From Hypoxylon rubiginosum (taxonomy: Eukaryota; Ascomycota; Sordariomycetes; Xylariales; Hypoxylaceae): 64,000 nucleotides of DNA. A program made the position numbers and the translations under genes. Every line of letters starts with the position of its first letter. Position 1 is the stretch's first letter. This document shows positions 55,892-64,000 of the stretch, one piece after another. The stretch spans positions 1,550,001 to 1,614,000 of the forward strand of contig CADCXA010000021.1 of assembly GCA_902806565.1 (NCBI GenBank). Reading direction: 5' to 3'. Under the pieces are notes generated by a model. The model was not told the DNA's origin and searched no databases. It saw nothing but the letters and a program-made list of their open reading frames with translations.

Positions 55892-57485
55892 TTAGTTGGC
55901 CAGGGGCGCCATGTATTTCTGCTGAGGTCGCCACAGCTTAACGGGTTGCGCTGCTCGATTTGTTAGCGATGGCAACGTTAAACACGATAAGGGGCGGGGT
56001 TGGGACTCACTTAGACTCTCGCGCCAATGAGCGAGTGCGCCAGGCACTCTGGAGAGGATGGTAATGGCGATGATCATATCCGTGTCGAAGCCCCTGTTCA
56101 AGACGGAAGACGTACGTACGTTAGCAAGCGAAATAGATATAAAAAAAACCGGGTTGTCACGCCACACGCATACACAGGGTGACGCGGCAGGGTCGCACAC
56201 TCACATAGCCGTGTACAGAAAGCAACCCATCAGATCGGCATTGGCCTTGAGGCCCCTCTCGGTGAAGTACGCGTCCTGGTTGGCGTACTTGTCGACGGCC
56301 ATGGCGACGCGCAGGAGGGGGTTGGCGTCGACGGCGTCCTGGTGCTCCACCAGGAGCTCCTCGATGAGCGACACCCGGGGGTCGCGGGTCTTGTAGACGC
56401 GGTGGCCGTAGCCGAACAGCCGGCCGCCCTTGGACTTGATGCGCTCGATGAAGGGCGGCACGCGCTCCGGCGTCCCGATCTGCCGGAAGCCCTCGTACGC
56501 GAGGTCGATGGCGCCGCCGTGCAGCGGGCCGTAGCCGCAGATGATGCCGGCCGAGATGGCGGCGACCGGGTCGATGAGCGTGGAGCCGGCGTGCAGCACG
56601 GCCGCCGTCGAGTTGGTCATCTCGTGGTCCGCGTACAGGATCCAGAGCTTGGCCAGGCACCGCTCGACCTGCGGGTCCGCGATGCCCATCATGAGCAGCA
56701 GGTTGCCGAGCAGGTTGCGGCCCGGCTCCGGCGCGGTCCACGTCTTCTCGTTCTTGTGGCAGTAGATGAGCGAGATGGTGGTCGCGAGGTACCCGATCGT
56801 CCGCACGAGGGCCTCGTCGGCGACGTCGAGGTGGCCGTGGAACATGGCGCTCTGCTGGTGGCGCGTCTTGCAGATGACGCTGTCGCTGGCGGCGAATGCA
56901 CTCATTCCGGCAAGGATCATGGGGAAAGTCTCCGCGTCTCGCCTGTGGTCATGGTTAGTGATGGTGAGCTTCGTTCATCTGAAAAGGGGGGAACATACGG
57001 GAATGCTGAGATCACATCCTTAACGCTCTGAGGTGGGTTCATGGCCTTGCTCATGGCTTCCCGAACGTGATCCTTTTCTTGCTGGTTGGGCAGATGGCCC
57101 CAGATAATGAGATGCATAACATCTTCGTAAATGTATTCATGAAATAAGCTCTCGATGGGGAAATCCCGGTATCGAATTGTGCCACGTATGCCATCGCTAA
57201 TTTATTTGCATCGACGGTTAGCAGTTGTATAAAGATATTAACAATGTAGAGATAGGCTAGTAGGACGCACATATGAGTGATACTTGACTCCATGCATGCC
57301 GTATTTGCGAAGCCATTGTCGATTACTCGAAGAGGGTGAGCGGCCTTGAGAGCCGCCAGGTCTACCTTGCCTTCAGGAGCACCAATCCGGGCGATATCCG
57401 CAGCGCGGACATAGTCCCCCTCAATCGGGATCGTGTATGACTTTCCCGTGCGGGAGTCTGTGACTTGGAGGTTGTGCTGCTCCAT
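55892..57485 (-). CDS. Citrate synthase-like enzyme, non-mitochondrial
   Basis: Five exons on the minus strand, 57485-57271, 57196-56999, 56942-56205, 56093-56011 and 55950-55892, give 430 residues. The family hallmarks are rebuilt across introns: SSITHIDGIRGTIRYRDFPIESL, then ADHEMTNST (first catalytic His), GPLHGGA (second His), FGYGHRVYKTRDPR (oxaloacetate/CoA-binding region) and the catalytic Asp in NADLMGC. The C-terminus is WRPQQKYMAPLAN. There is no mitochondrial presequence before the core and no PTS1 at the end, so it is probably cytosolic. The enzyme should condense oxaloacetate or a related 2-oxoacid with an acyl-CoA. Citrate itself is one option, an alkylcitrate for a secondary metabolite another. 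The last acceptor is a GAGCAG (NAGNAG) tandem, so one residue can vary. It shares a promoter with the oxygenase gene at 58036. Confidence 0.92.
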
Positions 57486-58035
57486 TGTTTCGGTCGGTTC
57501 CGGCGTTCCAAGCTCAGTATAAGCTGCTTACGCAAACAACAGGATTAAGGGGTAAGAATTGCGAGAAGCAGATATCAAACATACGATGGAAGTTCAGAAC
57601 AGAAAAAGGTGATTGAAATATTTATTTGGAAAGCTATTTGAGAAGATCGAATTTCTATTCGGTTTGCGATGATTTCTCGTCGGTAAACCGCCCCCTTCCA
57701 GTCCCTTTCACTTAGGGCTGGACTCTGGAAAACTCCCTGAATCCCGCAATCCCTCAATCCCCTGTTCCCCAGATCCCCAGATCCTGAAATCCACAAATCC
57801 CCAATACTCACTGGCCGGTGGCCTGATCACCGTCTCGCGAAGTGCCGTCTACTATGAATTCGCCAATGTTCTACTTGCGAGAGTGGCATTTCGGAAATGT
57901 TATATAATTCATTCTAGCTCTACCCTAGCCTTCGAGGTCTTTTTTTTTCTCGTCATCGCGCTCGTTCTTCATCTGCTTCGCTAGTAACAAGACCTCCCCC
58001 TTTTCCCAATTAGACTTCTCTATAAGCAATTAATC
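57486..58035. promoter_or_regulatory. Bidirectional promoter, citrate synthase-like / CmcJ-like oxygenase
   Basis: This 550-bp space separates two divergent start codons. Degenerate AATCCC/AGATCCCC repeats at 57741-57802 include four C runs (57751-57778), which make a G-quadruplex motif on the minus strand. A T-run with C-rich flanks lies at 57941-57950, before the oxygenase leader. Shared control of the two enzymes is plausible but inferred. Confidence 0.65.
57751..57778 (-). repeat. G-quadruplex motif in bidirectional promoter
   Basis: On the minus strand the runs G4, G4, G4 and G3 are spaced by loops of 4, 4 and 5 nt, which meets the usual G3+N1-7 rule. A fifth run lies just beyond (57743-57745). 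The repeat unit is AGATCCCC on the plus strand. Confidence 0.75.
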
Positions 58036-59077
58036 ATGGCTGCTGCTGCTGTTGCTTCCACCACCACTGGCCTTATGGGCATGTGGAATGGCACCAAGGA
58101 CGGCAGAGAGGATGGCTACATTGACTGGGCCAGCGGTGCGACCAATGTGCACAACCCTCTGGAGGTCAAGATCGAGGTTGAGGACATCCGAACACTGAGC
58201 CCTCAGCCCGACTACGAGCACAACGGCTACGGAATTGTCAAGCACAAGTCGTCCTTGACCCCCGACCAGTTCCTGGCTGGCAACGACCCTGAAGGTACGT
58301 TTTTATATAACTCTTTCCCTTACCTGTTTTCCGAACGTACGTCGCTGACATATTCCTTTTTTTTTTTTGCAATCGTAGGCAAGAAGTACATCGAGGACGT
58401 CTACTTCAAGGAGGTCGCGGAGCTAGTCAAGCAGATCACGGGCTCGGACGTCGTGGTCCCCTACGTGTTCCGCATCCGGCAGAACAGCATGAAGGCGGGC
58501 GAGTTCGCGGCCAACAAGCTGTCGCACGCGGCGCTCCCCGTCGCCCACGTCGACCGGGACGCGGTCACGGGCGAGGACGGCGTGCGCGAGATCCTGAGCG
58601 ACACGGCCGACGAGCTCATCAAGCAGGGCAAGCGCTACGCGCAGGTCAACGTCTGGCGCACCATCGACCAGCCCATCCAGAAGTGGCCCCTCTGCTTCAT
58701 CAACCACAGCGGCGTCCCCGGCTGGAGCTACGACACGCACCTGGCCCGCGTCTACCCCACCAACGACCCGCGGATAGCGATCCGCGGCGAGAAGAAGCAC
58801 GACAGCGTCGTCAAGTACGACCCGGCGTACGTTTTTACCTCTTAATCCAGCCCCATACCTATTTGAAGGGGAAAGAACCTGGCTAACATGTCGCACGAAT
58901 AGTTACAAGTACCACTACGTCAGCAAGCTCGACCTGGACGAGGCTCTCGTATTCTCCTCGTTCGACTCGGACGTGACCAAGGTCTGCCCGCACGGCGCCT
59001 TCTGGGACGAGGCCAGCCCCGACAACGCGCCGACGCGCCGATCTATCGAGGTCCGCTGCTGGGTGTTCTTCGACTAA
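58036..59077 (+). CDS. CmcJ/AsaB-like oxidoreductase (hydroxylase/desaturase family)
   Basis: Three exons, 58036-58294, 58379-58826 and 58903-59077, give 293 residues. The introns are 84 and 76 nt with GTACGT donors. The family pattern is clear: an N-terminal beta-strand region with DYEHNGYGIVKHKSSLT, then FKEVAELVKQITGSDVVVPYVFRIR, AHVDRD, VNVWRTIDQPIQKWPLCF, then YHYVSKLDLDEALVFSSFDSD, CPHGAF and the ending RRSIEVRCWVFFD. This is the AsaB/CmcJ group, related to the cephamycin 7-alpha-methoxylase P8 chain and to AsaB of aspergillic acid clusters. They act as small-molecule hydroxylases or desaturases. The substrate is unknown. Exons 2 and 3 are strongly GC-rich, exon 1 less so. The length is typical, and no signal peptide is present. 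Confidence 0.93.
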
Positions 59078-60010
59078 GTGGTAAAACTGTGGCGAATCGA
59101 ATCCCTGAGGCTTCTCCCGGCGAAAAGGGGAAATAATATAGTGAACGCGGGCGTCGATCGAGACGTGGGGGGAACGAGTTCTTGATTTTCCTGTAGAATA
59201 CCTAGTAATGTCTATCATTTCTAGATCAGGCCTCTTACCCCTGGGGTCTCTCGACCATTGATTTTTTTTTATCAGACAGAGCTAGTAGTTAAAAAATAGT
59301 TAAAATACCAATTTCAATACAGACTTTTTAATATGCAAGAGCGCAAGAACAACCGCACACGCACACGGGAGGGCCCTGAGGAGAAGATAAGCTCGAGGAG
59401 TGACATGTTGGAATCCCTTTATTAGGCAGAACTCCTCGAGGGCTTGTGGAGAATAGATTGAATGAGGCGAAAATAAAAATCCAGGGTCAAAAACCGGATT
59501 TCTGGCGATTTGGCACCACTCACCCAGGTCACCTACGAGTTTACCAGCCGGGTAGTATATTGAACGGCGCGGTGGAATGGGGCCGTAGGCGTCGATCCTC
59601 GCCGATACGATCTTTTTACCTGCCGTCTTCTACATGATCGACAACCCTTTCACTCCAACAGTGGGCCCCCCTTACCAAGGGAACGGGGCGAGGAGACACG
59701 GTGATGTGGAGCCCCCAAAAGACGGCCTGGAATGAGCTGCCCACCACCACGATAAAAACGCCTCTTCGTTCCCCGGCATTTGAAACGACAGCGCGCCAAG
59801 TTTAGGGGGGTTTACAGAGGGAATAAGGAGAGAAAGAAAGCTTCGCGCGTTGGCGCAGGCGCCACAGTCGCACACGTTATCACGTCCCTCTTCCGCAATT
59901 CTTACACGTTCTCAGCCCTCGTCCCGTGGCCCCCATCGCCCGCCCCCCGGATGGTGTTCTTTTGGTGTCTGACTTGAACGCGCGGCGCGATTACAAACAG
60001 CGGCTTACAC

Positions 60011-60040
60011 ACCACCACCACCACCACCACCACCACCACC
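60011..60040 (+). repeat. ACC trinucleotide microsatellite
   Basis: Ten consecutive ACC units. In one frame they would code for His, but the surrounding frame is short and unsupported, so this is treated as non-coding. Confidence 0.9.
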
Positions 60041-62622
60041 ATCTCACCAACGAACGGGATACATACACACGCACACACGCATTTGCTTGCCTTCTAGCTG
60101 CAGATAAGTCCGGACCTTAGGCGCTTGGCCAAAGGTCACTAAGGTGATACTAGAGGCGCTCAGGCGGCGCCCCGTATTCGTCGACTGAGGGTCAAAAGCG
60201 GCCCGCGACCCGGCTACGCTACGGGGTATTGTATGCGGGCGCGGGCTTGGGTCTTGGGACTCGGGCTTGGTTAGAATGAATAGAAAATTTTTCTTTTTTC
60301 AATGCAAGTCACGCTGACCTGCAACTCTAACCTGTAGAGTTGTACTCTTTCGTACTCTCTCTCGTACGTTTTGGCCTTCCAGCTCCGGGGCGGACCGGTG
60401 AAGGGGGAACGGCGCCGGGATTTAGTCGGTAAGGTCAAGTAAGACCTTCCATATTGCATAGTTCGTCTTATAACCTCGGAATAGCTTCTTTCCTAACGGG
60501 TAGGCGGAATGGTCAGGTACGGGTATGGCATATCATACCACCTGACATAAGTAGCAAGTAAACTGTCACTGTAACAGGTTCGGCCCGTGCCGATGGGTTC
60601 GCTACGTTTACGTAAGGCAGCCAAAGGCCCCAAAGGGTAAGAAAAGAGTGGTTGGTTTCGTTGCTGCGGTTGGTGCCACTGGTGGTGAACCCTTGAAACT
60701 CTCCGACAGGTGGGTGCCGTTCTTCTTTCTTTTTCGCGGGATCTCTGCAACCGTCGTAGGTTCGGTAGTTGGTGTTTCATTCGTAGTGGGAAAGTTGCCT
60801 TCCCCCCCTTCTCCTCCCCAGAAACGGCTGGGGAACGAGGCGCGTGATTCCGATTGCTGCCTTCGCGCTACGGAGTATTATTCAGGTCCTTGCATTAAAC
60901 GTTAAAGTAGTAAGCGCATCGTTAACAAGCTTTTTTTTTCTTTTGTTCCTCTCTCGTCCCTGGCTTCTGTTGCGATGTTATCACGTTGGGAGGGGATCGA
61001 GCTGAATGTGGAAATCGTTGCCGGATTTCTTGGCGTCGTCGTGGGATTGGTTCGAAGGCTTCGAGACTGGGGGGGTTTGTTCGCCGACTACTGCGATTTT
61101 TCCTCGGGGGCTGGACTGCTCGAGTTTTAAAAGCTCTAGTCCCTCTTTCCCTCCTCTTATCATTATTCATCATCATATCGAACGTGCACAAAAGATTCGA
61201 CCATGACGACGACGATTCCGAATGCTCCCGAACCGTCTGACGCAGCCTCGCACATCGCACATCCGTCACCTTTGGTTCGATCCAAGTAATCTCTCTCCAG
61301 AACTCGATAGGTTTCTGGCCATGTAACATGTTACGTAGCAGGCCTTTTTCTACGCGCGGACCCCTCTTCGAGGCCCATGACGGTATGTAGGTAGTTAAGT
61401 AGCGTCACTTGGACGTATGTATGTTGAGCTGTACGAAGTATGTCAAGGTAGGCCAGGTTCTCTTGCCCAGGTGCCCGTCTGTGTATGCGTAGTGTGTGCG
61501 TAGTGCGAGGGGATTGGTTCGATAAAGGGTAGAGAGCTGAGAATATACGGTAGGTGAGTTAAAAAGATTTGAATATTAATTTGTAGAGGCGTAAATGTCG
61601 ATCTCTTGGTATACCAGTATTCGTAGCTGCTGAATTCAAGTTGCTGTTAAAGTATCTCCAGTCGCTGTTTCGGTCTTGTTTAGGTCTTGGTTTAGCTTGG
61701 TGATGTCTTGGCTCTACCCAGGTGGGACATGTTATACTCACCCCGATATTCCCAATGGAGTATGTGGGTACCTACCTGGTAGTGTGGATGGAGGCACAGA
61801 GGGCAGAGAGGGATAGAGAGAGCCCCACGTATCTCCGGGGCAGGCCGGGAGGTGGGGTTGCACCAAGAGATGTCAAGTCTCTTTCGGTAACCCGCAAGTT
61901 GCATCTTCTTGTCTTGGGTGCGTCGCCATGTACATACCCAACATCCCCAGTTGGTGTCGCCATGTAGTATGCCTACCTCTTAGGTAGTATGCCATATATG
62001 CCATGTAAGGCAGCGGAACTTTTACTGCTCGTCGGGCGTGAGGAGTAGTGGAGTACTAGGTAGTACATCCCACCCACTTATGCGGTCAAGACATGCAGTC
62101 AAGAATAGTCAAGAACGCGTCCTAGGTATAATTCGAATTTTTTGTCTGGTACCGCGTCTTTAGCTAGACGGCGCCGGGGTGACTTTAACCTCGTAACATG
62201 ATTGGTCCAACTGCGATATAGGCAATAGGAATAGGAGCAGGGGCCACACTACTTCGCCCACCGTGCTAATTAGTATGTGCTATGAGGTAGGTAATTCCTC
62301 CTTCGCACCTAAACTTGTTTTTTTTGCTTTTTGTTACCCCTTTTTTAATCTACATTCATAAAAAGGATCCCCCTTCCAGGGACCTGAATGCTGTATGCCG
62401 TATGGGGGCCGGCAGGCTCTGACGTAGCATTACACCACCCACAGAGCGGAAAAAGCATTTACTTTTCGCCCTGAGGCATCGGGCACCGATCTTTACCAAA
62501 TTGCATAGCCGTGGGGTTGCAGTGATCGATAGAATTATTCTAATTATCTTGATGTGATCGTGATCGGCGCCTACTACTGTAACCAAGGTGGTAACGCCGC
62601 TTTGATATTCCAAACCCATCCC

Positions 62623-62680
62623 ATGCGTTTGCTCATGCGTTTGCTCATGCGTGTGTGTGTGTATGTGTGTATGTGTGTCC
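62623..62680 (+). repeat. 12-nt tandem repeat merging into TG repeat
   Basis: The unit CATGCGTTTGCT occurs about two and a half times, then runs into alternating TG with TATG interruptions. A second TG-rich tract at 62832-62875 lies just beyond the stop of the C2H2 gene. Confidence 0.85.
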
Positions 62681-62887
62681 ATCCTGAAGCCAATAACGGA
62701 TCTTCAATGACAGGGGTATATCCAGTGTCTCTCCTAACCTCATCTGATATCGCTCGTGTTCGTCGATGGGTTTTCTTTCCCTCGTCTATCTACCAATACA
62801 ATACCGTATACCTATACGTCTAACTCCTTACTGTGTGTATGTATGTGTGCGTATGTGTGTGTGTGTGTGTGTGTAGGGCAGACGGCA

Positions 62888-63679
62888 TCAATTCGGCGGC
62901 GGCAGCCCGGACGCGCCTGAGTCGCCCATCGATCCTGCGCCCCAGTCGACCGCCTGCCAATGAATATCTTGGGAGGCCGCCACCGCTGCAGCTGCGAGCC
63001 GGGGGTTTCCTAAGACAGCCAGTCGACTGGGGCGCGGTCGACCATTGGAATATCGACGGATTCTGTTGCAGCTCTGCTTGGCTAGGTGCGTGTCCCTGGC
63101 CGAGTTGCGGGTGAAAATCGCCCCGCATAAGGGACATACGCCTTTGGTGCTGGCGCCCGACCTCTCCTTGACGTGCCTCACGAAATTACTCTTGGACGAG
63201 AATTCACGTCCGTTGCAACCGTGGTCCCAGCACCGGTGTTTTGCACCCCGATCCATTGACCGGTCTTCACTGCTCGGGTTGCCCAGGAAATCCGTCATCC
63301 CGGTACTCAGCTTATCCAAAGCATTGGGATACGGATCTGTTGACGCTAGATTGCCTGATATATGCTGTAATGATGCCATCGGCGCGTCATCTCCATTGAT
63401 ACGATTTCGTGATGTTTCAGTGTCGTCGACCCAGAAGAGACTGTGATATATGTTAGCTAGATGGTCCACTTTGACTGGTAACAGTAATAGCAATGAGACG
63501 GTATCAGCTTGCCTTCTTTGAGACAGTTCGTCGAATATGGCTGAGCCATCTAGGATGGGATCTACAAATCCCGCGAAGTCGGACGACGATATGGTGCCCG
63601 AGCAATGATAATCCAGTTGCTGGACGTGACTGTGAGGCTTCCTACTCTTCACGCCGTGCGCATGCTTCTGTCTTATCAT
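62888..63679 (-). CDS. C2H2/C2HC zinc-finger protein, putative transcription factor
   Basis: The open frame from the first in-frame ATG (63679) to the stop at 62888 would give 263 residues unspliced. Codons before it stay open to about 63800 without an ATG, so an upstream first exon, perhaps beyond the window, is possible. Two fingers are seen: [20 protein letters not shown], where no second His follows at the usual spacing, and [23 protein letters not shown], a C2HC type. This finger pair recurs in many fungal proteins. A 72-nt segment (63441-63512) has GC..AG borders (AAG|GCAAGC, CTAAC branch, CACAG) and can be spliced in frame to give 239 residues. The C-terminus is Arg/Ala-rich. If it is a regulator, the nearby enzyme genes are plausible targets, but that is only a position argument. 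Confidence 0.7.
   Translation of the reverse strand: MIRQKHAHGVKSRKPHSHVQQLDYHCSGTISSSDFAGFVDPILDGSAIFDELSQRRQADTVSLLLLLPVKVDHLANIYHSLFWVDDTETSRNRINGDDAPMASLQHISGNLASTDPYPNALDKLSTGMTDFLGNPSSEDRSMDRGAKHRCWDHGCNGREFSSKSNFVRHVKERSGASTKGVCPLCGAIFTRNSARDTHLAKQSCNRIRRYSNGRPRPSRLAVLGNPRLAAAAVAASQDIHWQAVDWGAGSMGDSGASGLPPPN
63441..63512 (-). other. Candidate GC-AG intron in the zinc-finger gene
   Basis: On the minus strand the segment starts GCAAGC after AAG and ends ATATATCACAG, with GCTAAC 12-17 nt before the end. It is 72 nt long, a multiple of three, and contains no stop. Both spliced and retained forms keep the zinc fingers in frame. Fungal GC-AG introns usually show exactly this strong donor context. 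Confidence 0.55.
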
Positions 63680-64000
63680 GTTGACGACGGTGATGGCGAT
63701 GCCGACGAGAGCTTTGTAACTACCAGTAAGCACGAGGAGACTGGAGAGGTTCGAGAGTGTAGTAGAAGGGTTGATGCCACGCTGTAGTTGTTTCTAATAA
63801 TTGGCTGCTTATAGCGAGGAAGGGGCTTATCTCAGACGTGCTGTATGTAGTTCGTAGACGTCTTACCCGCCAGCCCGGATATTAAATACTTCTGAGATAT
63901 TAAATACCCAAAACCGTCCGTCCGGCTGGAGACCACCAGTAGCCGACGTTGATATAGTCTTATCACGGGAGAGCGTCGGCAGCCCTAGCTACCCCCGCGG
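63680..64000. other. Right-edge flank
   Basis: This flank contains either the promoter or an unseen upstream exon of the zinc-finger gene. A repeated phrase, GATATTAAATAC, occurs twice at about 63877-63908. Nothing else is recognised before the window ends. Confidence 0.5.

Larger units (their letters stand above)
59078..62887. other. 3.8-kb intergenic region
   Basis: No gene can be supported. Notable are an ACC microsatellite (60011-60040), T-rich and C-rich tracts, several CCTAGG/TAGGTAG motifs between 61380 and 62300, and two TG-repeat tracts (62650-62680 and 62832-62875) at the right end. Open frames at 60922-61329, 61559-61967 and 62356-62682 show biased composition and no known motif. 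Confidence 0.55.

Noticed and set aside
57575..57811. 78-codon minus-strand frame starting MSIGDLW
   Set aside because: It is created by the AATCCC-type repeats of the bidirectional promoter and matches no family.
60922..61329. 135-codon minus-strand frame
   Set aside because: Arg/Pro/Ser-rich, no motif, no neighbours in frame; more likely random.

Overview
This 64 kb window is nuclear DNA from a filamentous ascomycete (Pezizomycotina, probably Sordariomycetes; Xylariales would fit but that is inference). Evidence: short GT..AG introns of 47-117 nt with CTAAC-like branch sites, a white-collar-2 photoreceptor-partner gene, Kex2-type cleavage sites behind signal peptides, and fungal-only families (STB6, UPF0658, DUF7721, CmcJ/AsaB-like). 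I resolve 17 protein-coding genes. I see no rRNA, tRNA, CRISPR array or intact transposon. Exon coordinates were worked out by hand from splice consensus, reading frame and family continuity.

Left part, 1-31 kb, is mostly conserved housekeeping: a membrane RING-H2 protein (1944-3503, +), a GPALPP/DUF3752 protein (4549-5739, -), the CORVET subunit Vps8 (6348-11415, +), two secreted proteins (a Thr-rich one on the minus strand, 11937-13725, and a 928-residue multidomain Cys-rich one on the plus strand, 16074-19131), mitochondrial LETM1/Mdm38 (20129-21802, -), an STB6-like Sin3-binding protein (22658-25427, -), the GID/CTLH ubiquitin-ligase subunit Rmd5 (26417-27805, +) and a Golgi UPF0658 multispanning protein (29953-31364, -).

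Middle part, 34-46 kb: the PP4 regulatory subunit PPP4R2 (34216-36077, +) faces RAD50 (37080-41018, -) tail to tail; both act in the DNA-damage response. WC-2 (42538-44168, +) is divergent from RAD50. A small DUF7721 protein (45267-46199, -) carries a 15-nt microexon.

Right part, 47-64 kb, is sparser and accessory-looking: an FAD aromatic monooxygenase (47311-49110, +), a DHA1 MFS exporter (51275-52981, -), a non-mitochondrial citrate synthase-like enzyme (55892-57485, -) transcribed head to head with a CmcJ/AsaB-like oxygenase (58036-59077, +) across a 550-bp shared promoter, and a C2H2 zinc-finger protein near the right edge (62888-63679, -). Tailoring enzymes, exporter and regulator without a PKS or NRPS core make this the best candidate for an undescribed small metabolic cluster; that is inference from gene content only.

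General features: long intergenic stretches dotted with a TACCTAGGTA-type palindrome, several G-quadruplex-capable G runs, and sharp jumps to very GC-rich codon usage part-way through several genes (RAD50, RMD5, GPALPP gene, CmcJ gene, multidomain secreted gene).
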